Below are positions 26,926 to 36,235 of a stretch of DNA of 64,000 bases, piece after piece. This DNA is from Acinetobacter genomosp. 15BJ. GTDB lineage: Bacteria > Pseudomonadota > Gammaproteobacteria > Pseudomonadales > Moraxellaceae. The stretch lies in contig NZ_KE007346.1 in NCBI RefSeq assembly GCF_000400715.1, forward strand, positions 494,728 to 558,727, written 5' to 3'. Under the pieces are notes generated by a model. That model had not been told where the DNA came from, did no database searches, and saw only the letters and a program-made list of their open reading frames with translations. Position 1 is the first letter of the stretch. Each line of letters begins with the position of its first letter. A program made the translations under genes and the position numbers.

Positions 26926-29694
26926 ATGTTAATGCGGTTTAAGCAACTTACTCTCTCTCTTTGTTTGATTGGGTTGAGTGCAACGTCTTGGTCTCAGACG
27001 GTACTCGTAAAAAGTGAAAAAAATATCGAAGAATATAAATTAGATAACGGTTTCAGAGTTATTCTTGCACCAAACGATAAAGAAAACAAAGTTTATGTAA
27101 ATACAGTTTATTTAACAGGTTCCTTGAATGATCCTAAGGGTAAAGGCGGCCTCGCACATCTATTAGAACATTTGGCCTTTAAAGGCACTCAAAATGTGAA
27201 GGGTGATGAGTTTCAACGTCGTCTGGATCAATATACGTTGATGACCAATGCCAGCACAGATTATTATGCGACCAAATATTTAAATATTGTTCGTCCTGAA
27301 AAAAATGCACTCAATGAAATTCTATACCTTGAATCAGAGCGTATGGATAAATTGGTGCTGCAAGAAAAATTTGTTCCTTCTGAAATTGAAATCGTAAAAC
27401 GTGAACGAGAAATCCGTATGGATCAGCCGTTTGCTGTACTGATGGATCAAATGTGGAAAGCGGCGTATGGCAATCAATATTTAGGCCGTTTGCCAATTGG
27501 CGATTTACCTGAATTAAAGTCGATTCAGCTGAATGAATTGAACCAGTTTTATAGAACTTGGTATGCGCCAAATAACGCAGTGATGGTGATTTCAGGTAAA
27601 TTTGATAAGACTGAGGTCTTATCTAAAATTGATCAGTATTTTAGTCCAATTCCAGCACGTCCAGTACCTGCGCAAGTTCAAGTGCCTGTTCTCGATTCAA
27701 GTAAAATTGAACAACGTCAGTTTACGGTACAAAAGGGCAGTGATTTGGCTAAATTCCATGTCTATATGAATGGAAAAAATATCCCATTACAACCGACTTT
27801 AGCACTTGCGCCAGCCTTATATACCATGCAGCCAAGTGGTACTTTGTATAAGAGTATGGTGGAAACGGGAATCAGTACGGCAGTGCAATCAACCACATGG
27901 TTAGATCAAGACTTTAATGTGGTCTTTATGGGTGCAATTTATGCCCCGAATCATGATGCGAAAAAGGTTGATGATGCTCTAAAAACAGGTGTTGAAAATA
28001 GCCAGCCATTTACTGAAGCTGAATTGCAGCGGATCAAAAATATTACGCAAAATACCGCAGATACCATTGCCAATGACGCGGTCGCTTTAGGTTCACGCCT
28101 GAGTGATTATGCAGTTTCATCACATGGTCAATGGGATCAATACTTTAAGGACTTACAAGCAGTTCAAGACTTAAAGCTGAATGATGCAAATAAAACCTTA
28201 AAAGAATTTTTAGTCTCTTCACATCGTATTTCAGGCGATATTTTACCGACGCCTGAAGATCAAAAGAAAGCGATGACCATGAAAGCAGAAAAGAAGCCGA
28301 AAACTTTAGATCAAAGCGATGAAAAGCCTGAGCCATTAAAAGATGCAAATGTTTACAAGCAGGAAGTGACCCAGTTTATGGCACAATCTGCTCAGCAATT
28401 GCAAAAAAATGAGCAGAAAATTCAACGTGGTGAATTAAAGAATGGGATTCGCTATGCATTATTCCCAACGCCTACACGTGATGATAAAACTTATGCCACG
28501 ATTAGCTTGGATTTTGGTGATGAAAAATCATTATTTGGTAAAGGGGTTACTTTAGATTTAGCCAGCTATTTAATGCTCCGTGGTTCTCAAAAGCATACCT
28601 TGCAGGAAATTACCGATAAGGCGATTGCGGCTAGCGGTGGAGCATCGGTCAGTTCAAATGGCAATGGTTTTACCATCGTTGTTCAAGCGAAGAAAGACAA
28701 GTTTGAAGACTTCTTTAACTTTATTGTTGATGTCCTTAAACAGCCAAAATTCTCGCAAACTGAGTTTGATCTGGCAAAAAATCAAAGCCTATCGGTGTTG
28801 GATCGCCCATATACGGAACCAGCGGTTGTGTCATCGATGACTTTGTCTAAGATTCTGGAAATCTATCAACCAGGAGATATCCGTTATCACTTTGAACCAG
28901 AGCTTGCGAAAAAACAGATTAGTGAAGTAACCCAGCCGCAAGTGAAACAATTCTATGATCAGTTCTTTGTGACAGACCATGCTCAAATTGCAGTGACGGG
29001 TGATTTTGATGCCAAGAAAATGCAGAAAACTTTGCAAAAAGCTTTTGGTTCTTGGAAAGCAAAACAACCATTCACAAAAGTGACAGGGCAATATACGGTT
29101 TATAAAGCCCAGAAAGTTCATGCCTTATCGGAACAACGTGAATTTGGTAGCTACCAAAGCGTATTAGCACTACCAGTCGGTTCTTATCATAAAGATGCGC
29201 CAGCTTTAATTATTCTGAGCCATGTTTTAGGGAACTCACAACTTTCATCACGTTTGGCTCAAGAGTTGCGTGAAAAGAATGCTTTGGTGTATGGATTTGG
29301 TAGTGGTTTAGATCTCGATCCAGATATTGATGATGGAACCTTGAGTATTACCGCAAACTACACATCGGGTCGTTCTGCACAAGTATCACAATCTGTACAT
29401 AAAGTCTTAAATGAACTTTTAAGTAAGGGTGTAACCGAGCAGGAAGTGGAAGCAGCGAAAGCGGATATCATGAAGAAGCGTGTGACCGCTTTAGAAGATG
29501 AACGTAATATCCATGGCATGCTGACAGGTCAGTTAGAGCGTAACAAAACGCTGTTGGATCGTGCAGAGCGCGATCAGGAGCTTGCGAAATTGACCAAAGA
29601 AGATGTCAATGCGGCCATCAAAAAATACATCAAGCTTGATCAGTTTGTAGAAGTCATGGCGGATCAATATGGTCAGCCTCAAAACTTGAAATAA
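26926..29694 (+). CDS. M16 family zinc metallopeptidase, exported
   Basis: A 922-residue two-domain M16 (pitrilysin-like) peptidase. A signal peptide covers about 1-23 (LTLSLCLIGLSATSWSQ). The inverted zinc motif is H78-L-L-E-H82 in GLAHLLEHLAFKGTQNVKG, with the third ligand in the following helix. PFAVLMDQMWKAAYGNQYLG and YAPNNAVMVISG are typical of the active half. The second half (from about 500) is a non-catalytic M16 repeat with LNELLSKGVTEQEVEAAK. The protein probably acts in the periplasm on peptides. It stands alone between two terminators. Confidence 0.92.
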   Translation: MLMRFKQLTLSLCLIGLSATSWSQTVLVKSEKNIEEYKLDNGFRVILAPNDKENKVYVNTVYLTGSLNDPKGKGGLAHLLEHLAFKGTQNVKGDEFQRRLDQYTLMTNASTDYYATKYLNIVRPEKNALNEILYLESERMDKLVLQEKFVPSEIEIVKREREIRMDQPFAVLMDQMWKAAYGNQYLGRLPIGDLPELKSIQLNELNQFYRTWYAPNNAVMVISGKFDKTEVLSKIDQYFSPIPARPVPAQVQVPVLDSSKIEQRQFTVQKGSDLAKFHVYMNGKNIPLQPTLALAPALYTMQPSGTLYKSMVETGISTAVQSTTWLDQDFNVVFMGAIYAPNHDAKKVDDALKTGVENSQPFTEAELQRIKNITQNTADTIANDAVALGSRLSDYAVSSHGQWDQYFKDLQAVQDLKLNDANKTLKEFLVSSHRISGDILPTPEDQKKAMTMKAEKKPKTLDQSDEKPEPLKDANVYKQEVTQFMAQSAQQLQKNEQKIQRGELKNGIRYALFPTPTRDDKTYATISLDFGDEKSLFGKGVTLDLASYLMLRGSQKHTLQEITDKAIAASGGASVSSNGNGFTIVVQAKKDKFEDFFNFIVDVLKQPKFSQTEFDLAKNQSLSVLDRPYTEPAVVSSMTLSKILEIYQPGDIRYHFEPELAKKQISEVTQPQVKQFYDQFFVTDHAQIAVTGDFDAKKMQKTLQKAFGSWKAKQPFTKVTGQYTVYKAQKVHALSEQREFGSYQSVLALPVGSYHKDAPALIILSHVLGNSQLSSRLAQELREKNALVYGFGSGLDLDPDIDDGTLSITANYTSGRSAQVSQSVHKVLNELLSKGVTEQEVEAAKADIMKKRVTALEDERNIHGMLTGQLERNKTLLDRAERDQELAKLTKEDVNAAIKKYIKLDQFVEVMADQYGQPQNLK

Positions 29695-29702
29695 GCAATC
29701 AA

Positions 29703-29737
29703 AAATAAAGCCACCGATGAGGTGGCTTTATTTTTTT
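29703..29737 (+). terminator. Terminator after the M16 peptidase gene
   Basis: AATAAAGCCACC pairs with GGTGGCTTTATT, followed by T. Confidence 0.88.
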
Positions 29738-29747
29738 GCATCAAAGA

Positions 29748-30131
29748 TTAATGATCATGTTTGTGGGCATGAAAATCTTCGTTCTTACGGAAACGTAAGT
29801 AGTTTTCAAACTGTTCACAATATTCGTCAAAATTATCTTCTAACATCATTTGGAATTGTTGAAGTAGATAAGACATGACTTGTTCTTTGGCATCACGCAT
29901 TTCATTGCCATCTTTAAAGTTATTGGCTGCGACCCATGTATTAAAACGGGCAGTGGCAAATAACATGGCTGCACTTACTTGGCCACGTAACTCTTCTGGC
30001 TTGGCTTGCTGACCTTTTGGTGGTCGGCAGAAATCATTGGCAAGTTTAATAAATTCATCTGCACGCTCAAAAAACACCGCATTTAAAGCTTCTTCATCCG
30101 TCACATCGGTGGCGTTAATTTTTTGAGACAT
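29748..30131 (-). CDS. DUF3144 family protein
   Basis: A 127-residue soluble protein with the DUF3144 pattern AVFFERADEFIKLANDF and a mostly helical body (ATARFNTWVAANNFK, MSYLLQQFQMMLEDNFDEYC). It ends in a short HAHKHDH tail that might bind metal. ATG 30131 gives MSQKINATDV and has GGAA upstream. The open frame continues to 30260, into the start of the divergent gene, but without family similarity. No function is known for the family. Confidence 0.8.
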   Translation of the reverse strand: MSQKINATDVTDEEALNAVFFERADEFIKLANDFCRPPKGQQAKPEELRGQVSAAMLFATARFNTWVAANNFKDGNEMRDAKEQVMSYLLQQFQMMLEDNFDEYCEQFENYLRFRKNEDFHAHKHDH

Positions 30132-30236
30132 GATATTTTCCAGCGACAAGTTAAGACACTTCATTATAGACAAAGCCTTGTCGAAACTAAACCTTTGCCT
30201 TAATCTAAAATAGCCTAAGCAATTAGAATAATCACT

Positions 30237-30872
30237 ATGCAAGATGCGATCGCGATTCAAAGCTTAAAAACAGATATAGCCTTACTGCGCCAACATATTT
30301 ATCCGCCTCAATATTTGGAAAATGTTGAAGGCTTGCCGATTTATTATGGGTTGCAACAAGATGTGGATGAGTATTATCGACAATGGCAACCCTTGATTGA
30401 AAGAGCACAACAGCTGTGTCAGCCTTTTATGGAAGATGAGGTAGTGGATGCGATTCATTTACCAAGTCATTTAAATCTGCCGCTGTTTTTCTTTCATGTC
30501 GATCGGATTCGGATTAATAAAACACGCGCTAAAGAATCGAAAACTTTTCGTGGCGTCGCTGCCTTGTTAGAAAAATGTGGGCAGTTTGAGACGGATCAGA
30601 TTTTTGCAATGCAGGAATGGTTGGGCAGTGATGATACGGCTGCCTTAGTTGCGCATCGTGAGTTTATTGATTTAAGGACATATGTTTTCCAACATGGGCA
30701 AAGTGAATATACACGGACTCGGTTTTATATGAATAGCATGATTCTCAGTGTTGAACCGCATTTTAAATTGGTCGATGCACGGGATAAGCCGCGGAAGCAG
30801 CGTAATGATAGTTATAGCGATCCGATTGCTGATAATGGAACGTGGAAGATTTTTGGGAAGTATCGTAAATGA
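30237..30872 (+). CDS. Conserved hypothetical protein
   Basis: I do not recognise this 211-residue protein. It has no signal peptide or membrane segment and looks like an alpha/beta cytoplasmic protein rich in Gln, Asp and Arg (LLRQHIYPPQYLENVEGLPI, SHLNLPLFFFHVDRIRINK, AHREFIDLRTYVFQHGQSEY), with a basic end RDKPRKQRND...KIFGKYRK. Base use is like its neighbours, and ATG 30237 is the first start. It is divergent from the DUF3144 gene, leaving only about 105 bases for both promoters. Confidence 0.7.
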   Translation: MQDAIAIQSLKTDIALLRQHIYPPQYLENVEGLPIYYGLQQDVDEYYRQWQPLIERAQQLCQPFMEDEVVDAIHLPSHLNLPLFFFHVDRIRINKTRAKESKTFRGVAALLEKCGQFETDQIFAMQEWLGSDDTAALVAHREFIDLRTYVFQHGQSEYTRTRFYMNSMILSVEPHFKLVDARDKPRKQRNDSYSDPIADNGTWKIFGKYRK

Positions 30873-30974
30873 TTTAATTGGAATAAATAGTTTAACACTC
30901 TAATTTTCATTAAAAATAATAGCACAGCCACAAGAGCTATATAAAGTTTGGATGTTTTCGCGTAGGCGATTTCC

Positions 30975-31095
30975 TACTTTGTTTTCGGACAAAGTAGGCA
31001 AAACCTGAGGTGCGAATCGCAAAGATTAATAATCTTTGTCGTACCGCAAGGCGAAAGCTATGCTTGAGTATAGACTACGCACTTCGCTTGTCTTG
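30975..31095. repeat. Intergenic repeat region, copy A
   Basis: In the 368-base gap 30873-31240 there is a hairpin CCTACTTTG / CAAAGTAGG (30973-31000 region), followed from 31001 by a block (GCAAAGATTAATAATCTTTG, then GTACCGCAAGG and ATGCTTGAGTA) that recurs in diverged form at 35535-35628. Further short inverted repeats follow to about 31140 (AAGCTTT with CAAAGC and GCTTTGACTT parts). No coding frame is supported in the gap. Confidence 0.6.
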
Positions 31096-31240
31096 CACTA
31101 AGTCAAAGCTTTAGTCGCTTTGACTTGCTCAGGTTGCTGATGACGTTTCCGAGTATCCGCTTTTTGTAGGACTTAGATTATTTGTGGCGGCATCCATGTG
31201 CCAGCACGATAATAGAGTGAGGTGATTTTCCCTTATGCAG

Positions 31241-32698
31241 CTATCGCTTCTCATCCCAAAAAGCGTCCTGAGCAGATAAGCCTTGTAACTTTTTCGCCGC
31301 TTTTTTTGCCACATGTGGTTGCTGAGCCTTAACCCAACCTAATGCAAATAAAAACTGCGGGTATTCAGCAGTTTGTTGCTCAAAGATTTGCTCAGCAACA
31401 AACAGGTCATTATAAAAACCTAAATATTCCTGAATTGGCTGTAACTTATTTAAGAATTGTTGAACTTGTTTTTCAGGATAAATCCCTGCAATAAAGTCGA
31501 TGCAATAACGCAATTGTTTGACACGCTTACGAGTACGATGTTGTTGCTCGACTTCTAACTTAGAAAATTGGGCTGCATCTTTTAGAATCTTTTGGTAAAG
31601 CTTAGTTAAGCTTTTAGCTGCTTGTTTAGAAAGTTTAGATTTAGACTCATGCTCACTATAGGTGAAGCTGAACAATGCTAAAAATAGCTGTGTGGTTTTA
31701 GTGTGGCTTAATAACTGAGAAACAGTGCTGTCAACACTCTCAGGGAATGGAAAATCAAAATCACAAACCTCTTTTACTAAGGGAATGATGGAATCTTGAA
31801 TCGCATCATTATCACGTGATTGTCCCAAGGCTCTAAAAATATTAGCCAATTGGCTTTCCCAAGTAGGATCAATTCGCGTAGACCAGTTAGAAAAATGTTT
31901 TAAAGCAGAGCGTAAACGACGTAAACCGACACGAGCTTGGTGAATATGATCCGCTTCGGCCACACCATCGGCAATTGCAGCTGCATTAGGTAAGATATGA
32001 TTAAGCGTATTTTCGATAATCAGTTTGATTGCTTGTTCAGCACTGACATTTTTCTCTAGGCTTAGTGATTTCGCTTTGGTGGCAGGGGATACCGTTTTGC
32101 CAATAGCCAATAAATTGCCACGTTCAGCTTTACTGCGCACATCGAGCCATAGTTGATATTTATCTACCCACGTTTTGGTAAAATTAACCAGAGATTGTGC
32201 TGATCCTTGTTTTAACTCAAATTCAACTTCGCAGATTTTGGCTTGATCGGTTGGAGTCCGGATTTCGCCATCGTCCAAACAGACTTCAATTTGAGCCCCC
32301 TCAAACTCGAATACATGGAAGGTACGATGTACGTCAGTTTGAAATTGCAACTGTAGTTCAGCAGGTTCTTCACCTAAAACATCACGGAGTACGCTTTGGA
32401 CCGTTTGGTTATGTTTATATAAAGATAAGTCCAGTTCAGGTTCTTCAGCACATTTGCCTAAATAAATATCTTCTTCAATGCGTTGTAAATGGTTTTTACT
32501 AGCAGCTTTAAAGGTTTGCACCCAATGTTCACCTTCCTGACGCAGACGAATAGCAACATAATTTTTTGCCAGTAAACGGTCAGTAGTATCGTAATATTTT
32601 GCTTGAAGTTGAATTTTTTGTGCTTTTTGTTTGCTTAAAACCTGTAACACACTTTTTTTCTTAGATTCAGGGAGTTGAAATTTTAGCTCTATTTCCAT
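31241..32698 (-). CDS. CYTH-CHAD domain protein (inorganic triphosphatase type)
   Basis: The N-terminal CYTH domain (1 to about 200) begins MEIELKFQLPE with the ExExK metal/phosphate signature, then AKYYDTTDRLL, RLRQEG and CEVEFELKQG. The C-terminal CHAD domain (about 220-485) is helical, with conserved basic and His residues in IHQARVGLRRLRSALKHF and RTRKRVKQLRYCIDF, which bind polyphosphate in other CHAD proteins. YgiF of E. coli with this architecture hydrolyses tripolyphosphate. ATG 32698 places the ExExK motif at the usual N-terminus; the 13 extra codons upstream to 32737 do not fit the family. A phosphate-related role alongside ppk1 and pst genes is plausible. Confidence 0.9.
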   Translation of the reverse strand: MEIELKFQLPESKKKSVLQVLSKQKAQKIQLQAKYYDTTDRLLAKNYVAIRLRQEGEHWVQTFKAASKNHLQRIEEDIYLGKCAEEPELDLSLYKHNQTVQSVLRDVLGEEPAELQLQFQTDVHRTFHVFEFEGAQIEVCLDDGEIRTPTDQAKICEVEFELKQGSAQSLVNFTKTWVDKYQLWLDVRSKAERGNLLAIGKTVSPATKAKSLSLEKNVSAEQAIKLIIENTLNHILPNAAAIADGVAEADHIHQARVGLRRLRSALKHFSNWSTRIDPTWESQLANIFRALGQSRDNDAIQDSIIPLVKEVCDFDFPFPESVDSTVSQLLSHTKTTQLFLALFSFTYSEHESKSKLSKQAAKSLTKLYQKILKDAAQFSKLEVEQQHRTRKRVKQLRYCIDFIAGIYPEKQVQQFLNKLQPIQEYLGFYNDLFVAEQIFEQQTAEYPQFLFALGWVKAQQPHVAKKAAKKLQGLSAQDAFWDEKR

Positions 32699-32875
32699 GA
32701 TGTTATGACTCCTGACCACCGAGAATGATTTAAACAAAACTTAGTATAACTTGTTGATCTCAAAAATCATTGTAAAGTTGTTTTAAGCCTGAAAAGGATG
32801 GCACACAATGACTTTATTTTGTACAGAAAATGCATTAACGTGTGGAGAGTCTTGCACGATTAGGATGATCTTAAA

Positions 32876-33247
32876 ATGAATGCACCAGCGAATATTACCA
32901 AGCCAGTGGAATTTTCATTACCCATTAAAAACTATGATGAATTTTATCACTTTTATTTAACAGAACATCGCAGTATTGCCAGCCGTCGTTTGCACGTCGC
33001 AGGCAGCTCGGTCGGTTTATATTTCTTTAGCAAAGCCATCCGTAAACGTCAGGCAAAATATGCTTTGTATGGTTTGGTATCAGGCTATGCGTGTGCTTGG
33101 GTTGGGCATTTTTTCTTTGAACATAATAAGCCTGCTAGCTTTAAACAGCCGCTTTATAGTTTTATCTCGGATTGGCGTATGTTGTCAGACGTTGCACGTG
33201 GTCGTTTAAGTCTGATTGATCGTCAGTTTGATAAAATTGATTCTTAA
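32876..33247 (+). CDS. DUF962 / Mpo1-like protein
   Basis: A 123-residue small protein with the DUF962 signature: DEFYHFYLTEHRSIASRRLH, GYACAWVGHFFFEHNKPASF and KQPLYSFISDWRMLSD. Two weakly hydrophobic stretches occur (about 43-53 and 62-80), consistent with membrane association. The yeast homologue Mpo1 is a 2-hydroxy fatty acid dioxygenase using conserved His residues, several of which are visible here (EH, LH, GHF, EH). The bacterial function is unproven. It is divergent from the CYTH-CHAD gene and ends in an exceptionally long hairpin. Confidence 0.82.
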   Translation: MNAPANITKPVEFSLPIKNYDEFYHFYLTEHRSIASRRLHVAGSSVGLYFFSKAIRKRQAKYALYGLVSGYACAWVGHFFFEHNKPASFKQPLYSFISDWRMLSDVARGRLSLIDRQFDKIDS

Positions 33248-33300
33248 AATCAGAACAAATAAAAAAGCTGCTTTTGCAGCTTTTTTATTTGTTCTGATTT
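33247..33300 (+). terminator. Terminator with a 25-base-pair perfect hairpin
   Basis: A perfect inverted repeat with 25-base arms and a TTTT loop starts on the last base of the DUF962 stop codon. Its inner part (AAAAAAGCTGC / GCAGCTTTTTT) is an ordinary intrinsic terminator. The outer 14 base pairs extend it without mismatch. Confidence 0.88.
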
Positions 33301-33398
33301 GCAGCGGTTAATGATGTAAATACACTCGCTATCTTTAATTTTCAAACAAGAAAATATACCCTAAAGCTAATGTAATTATAGTGAATAGCGAAACGTTC

Positions 33399-34010
33399 AT
33401 GCGCGGTCTTTATCTCATCACCAATGATGATCCAATCCAATTATTATTAGAAAAACTAGATGTGGCTCTAGCGACAGGCAAGATTGCCATTCTGCAATAC
33501 CGTCGTAAAAAAGTCGCAAAAGCAGATCAGCCAAGTGAAGTCGAGCAGATCAAAGCACTTTGTGAAAAGCATCAAGTTCCATTTGTGATTAATGATGATT
33601 TGGCACTGGCAGAACAATTTGGATTAGGGGTGCATCTTGGACAATCGGATGGTGAAATAAGTGATGCTGCCGCACGTTTACCACAAGGTGTAATTATTGG
33701 TCGAACTTGCTTAAATTCATTAGAGTTGGCGGAAAAGGCGATTGCTGATGGTGCAACTTATGTGGCCTTTGGTGCCGTTTATGCGACTTCAACCAAACCA
33801 GAAGCAGGCAATGTAGGCATTGAAGTGATCAAACAAGCGAAACAAAAATTTGCTGTGCCGATTTGTGCGATTGGTGGTCTGACTGTGGAAAATTCTCAAG
33901 TGGTGATTGAGGCTGGAGCAAGCCTTTGTGCAGTAATTAGTGATATATTAGGCCGATCAACAGCCGAAATTCCTGCTCGTGTAAATGCATGGGCAACGTT
34001 ATTTGACTAA
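33399..34010 (+). CDS. thiE: Thiamine-phosphate synthase
   Basis: A TIM-barrel enzyme joining HMP-pyrophosphate and thiazole phosphate to form thiamine monophosphate. Motifs are AILQYRRKKVAKAD (the RxK phosphate contacts), VPFVINDDLALAEQFG, GVHLGQSDG, YVAFGAVYATSTKP and ICAIGGLTVENS. ATG 33399 gives MRGLYLITNDD, as usual in the genus. A GTG at 33381 would add six residues. At 203 residues it is full length. hemL follows after 82 bases, possibly cotranscribed. No THI-box riboswitch was seen upstream. Confidence 0.92.
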   Translation: MRGLYLITNDDPIQLLLEKLDVALATGKIAILQYRRKKVAKADQPSEVEQIKALCEKHQVPFVINDDLALAEQFGLGVHLGQSDGEISDAAARLPQGVIIGRTCLNSLELAEKAIADGATYVAFGAVYATSTKPEAGNVGIEVIKQAKQKFAVPICAIGGLTVENSQVVIEAGASLCAVISDILGRSTAEIPARVNAWATLFD

Positions 34011-34020
34011 TTATATGTAT

Positions 34021-34065
34021 CCGCTTCGCGGAACTTTTATTGTTTCTCGGAACGACAACGTTCCT
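34021..34065. repeat. Two small hairpins between thiE and hemL
   Basis: CCGCTTCGCGG at 34021-34031 and GGAACG-ACAA-CGTTCC at about 34050-34065 lie in the 82-base gap. No T-run follows, so they are probably not terminators. They could affect the hemL leader. Confidence 0.45.
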
Positions 34066-34092
34066 CGTCCTCGATTCTAGGTTGAGTCTTTT

Positions 34093-35391
34093 ATGAGCTT
34101 ATCTCCAAAGCAAGAACAGCTATTTAAACAAGCAAATAAACATATTCCAGGTGGCGTAAATTCACCTGTACGTGCATTTAACGGTGTTGGTGGTACGCCT
34201 GTCTTTATTGAAAAGGCAAAAGGGGCGTATTTGTGGGATGTCGATGGTAAGCGTTATGTGGACTATGTGGGTTCATGGGGGCCAATGATTTTGGGTCACG
34301 CGCATCCAGATATTATTCAAGCGGTACAAACTGCGGCAGAAGATGGTCTAAGTTTTGGTGCACCAACGGTATATGAAACCACTTTGGCAGACACCATTTG
34401 CGAGATCATGCCTTCAATTGAATTGGTACGTATGACCAGTTCGGGTACCGAAGCCACCATGACCGCGATTCGTTTGGCGCGTGGTTATACAGGCCGTGAC
34501 AAGATTGTTAAATTTGAAGGCTGCTACCACGGTCATTCCGATTCGTTATTGGTAAAAGCAGGTTCAGGTTTGCTGACCTTAGGTGAAGGTGAGCCGACCT
34601 CGAAAGGTGTACCTGCTGATTTTGCCAAACATACCTTAACGCTACCGTATAATAATATCGAAGCATTGAAAGAATGCTTTAGCAAATTCGGTCATGAGAT
34701 TGCGGGGGTGATCATTGAACCTGTAGCAGGCAATATGAACCTAGTGACACCAATCGATGGTTTCTTACAAGCGATTCGTGATGTGTGTGATGAATACAAA
34801 TCAGTCTTTATTATTGATGAAGTAATGACAGGTTTCCGTGTTGCTTTGGGCGGCGCACAATCGGTGTATAACGTTAAACCTGATTTAACTACGTTGGGTA
34901 AAATCATTGGTGCGGGCTTACCAGTTGGTGCTTTTGGTGGTAAACGTGAAATCATGGAATGCATCGCACCTTTAGGTGGTGTTTATCAAGCAGGAACTTT
35001 GTCAGGGAATCCATTGGCAATGCGTGCTGGTATTGCGATGTTCAAGCATCTGCGTGACCCAGAGTTTTATGACAAGCTGGCTGCACAGCTCGCAAAATTA
35101 CTCGCAGGTTTACAGGCTGCGGCAGACGAAGCGGGTATTCCATTTAAAACTCAGCAAGTCGGTGGCATGTTTGGTTTGTATTTCACTGATCAAGAGGACA
35201 TTACCAGCTTTGATTCAATGTTGGCCTGTGATGTGGAAGCATTTAAGAAATTCTTCCACGGCATGTTAAAGCGTGGAGTTTATCTTGCGCCGTCTGCATT
35301 TGAAGCTGGATTTATTTCATCGATGCATTCAGATCAAGATATTGCAGAGACCATTCAGGCCGCAAAAGAAACTTTTGCCGAAATGAAATAA
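34093..35391 (+). CDS. hemL: Glutamate-1-semialdehyde 2,1-aminomutase
   Basis: A PLP enzyme of the C5 tetrapyrrole route making 5-aminolevulinate. The 432-residue protein starts with [20 protein letters not shown] and has [40 protein letters not shown], the Asp of [11 protein letters not shown], and the Schiff-base lysine in [17 protein letters not shown] (about K270). The C-terminal [16 protein letters not shown] is also conserved. The start is ATG 34093. The preceding context is thiE, and a terminator follows. Confidence 0.96.
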   Translation: MSLSPKQEQLFKQANKHIPGGVNSPVRAFNGVGGTPVFIEKAKGAYLWDVDGKRYVDYVGSWGPMILGHAHPDIIQAVQTAAEDGLSFGAPTVYETTLADTICEIMPSIELVRMTSSGTEATMTAIRLARGYTGRDKIVKFEGCYHGHSDSLLVKAGSGLLTLGEGEPTSKGVPADFAKHTLTLPYNNIEALKECFSKFGHEIAGVIIEPVAGNMNLVTPIDGFLQAIRDVCDEYKSVFIIDEVMTGFRVALGGAQSVYNVKPDLTTLGKIIGAGLPVGAFGGKREIMECIAPLGGVYQAGTLSGNPLAMRAGIAMFKHLRDPEFYDKLAAQLAKLLAGLQAAADEAGIPFKTQQVGGMFGLYFTDQEDITSFDSMLACDVEAFKKFFHGMLKRGVYLAPSAFEAGFISSMHSDQDIAETIQAAKETFAEMK

Positions 35392-35408
35392 CCTTGTAAT
35401 GCAGATAG

Positions 35409-35434
35409 AAGCCCGATTTATTCGGGCTTTTTTT
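35409..35434 (+). terminator. Terminator after hemL
   Basis: AGCCCGA pairs with TCGGGCT, followed by a long T-run. Confidence 0.85.
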
Positions 35435-35534
35435 ATGGACGCATTTTACTTGAGCTGAATAGAGAACTTAACAGGTTTAACAATAGTGCTTCAGCGTAAC
35501 GGAATCTTAAAGAGTTCCTATCTATTTATACGAT

Positions 35535-35628
35535 AAACCGCTGCGACGAAGCACAAAGATAAACAATCTTTACTGTACCGTAAGGGGAAATAATGCTTGA
35601 ATAGTAAACTATATTCGCGTTGGTCTTA
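35535..35628. repeat. Intergenic repeat region, copy B
   Basis: This block (CACAAAGATAAACAATCTTT, then GTACCGTAAGG and ATGCTTGAATAG) is a diverged relative of copy A at 31001-31095 in the same order and spacing. It fills most of the 284-base stretch between the hemL terminator and the GlcG-like gene, where no coding frame is supported. Confidence 0.6.
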
Positions 35629-35718
35629 GGCGGTGCTTTGGGCTTGCGCGGGCTGTAGATAGCAGTTGTATCATATCTAAAAGCTTTTTATAAGAAACCC
35701 ATAGGAATGGAGTAAAAC

Positions 35719-36135
35719 ATGAAAACTAAACATTATTTAACATCCGCTGATGTGGAAATTTTAGTTGACGCAGCCTTGCAATATGCAACAGCGCACAGCT
35801 TTAATGTCAGCATTGCAGTAGTCGATGACGGTGGAACCTTATTAATGATGAAGCGTATGGATGGCGCATCGGTATTATCGACACAGATTTGCCAAGAAAA
35901 AGCTCAATCTGCTGCGGTCAGTCGAAGAACCACCAAGGCATCCGAAGATATGATCCGTGATGGTAAGATCGGCTTTTTAACGATCAATGCAGCAAAAGGC
36001 ATGTTGGAAGGTGGTGAGCCAATTGTCTATCAAGGGCAGGTTGTCGGGGCTGTTGGTGTTTCGGGTGTACAATCTTTTCAGGATGCAGAAATTGCTCAAC
36101 ATGCGATTCAACAATTTCTAGAGCAACAGACCTAA
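35719..36135 (+). CDS. GlcG/HbpS-family heme-binding-like protein
   Basis: A 138-residue PF03928-type protein. It has the conserved VSIAVVDDGGTLLMMKRMDG, then AVSRRTTKASEDM, and AAKGMLEGGEPIVYQGQVVG, AVGVSGVQSFQDAEIAQHAI at the end. Members bind heme or small ligands or act as accessory proteins, as in GlcG and HbpS. Unlike HbpS, it has no signal peptide. GGAATGGAGT precedes ATG 35719. No glycolate or sensor genes are adjacent, so the function remains open. Confidence 0.85.
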   Translation: MKTKHYLTSADVEILVDAALQYATAHSFNVSIAVVDDGGTLLMMKRMDGASVLSTQICQEKAQSAAVSRRTTKASEDMIRDGKIGFLTINAAKGMLEGGEPIVYQGQVVGAVGVSGVQSFQDAEIAQHAIQQFLEQQT

Positions 36136-36235
36136 ATCATCATTTAAATTCGATTCTGGATGAAATATCGAGAGAAACACGAAAAAAATCAGTAAAAATA
36201 CGTGTCATGCATTGTAATTCAGCGCCAAGCTTTTT

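Noticed and set aside
30873..31240. CRISPR-like or small RNA locus in the repeat-rich gap
   Set aside because: The repeats are hairpins and a single diverged block, not regularly spaced direct repeats with unique spacers. No promoter-terminator pair for a small RNA is clear.
33381..33398. A thiamine-responsive riboswitch ahead of thiE
   Set aside because: The short leader shows none of the conserved THI-box sequences such as CTGAGA or ACCTGA.
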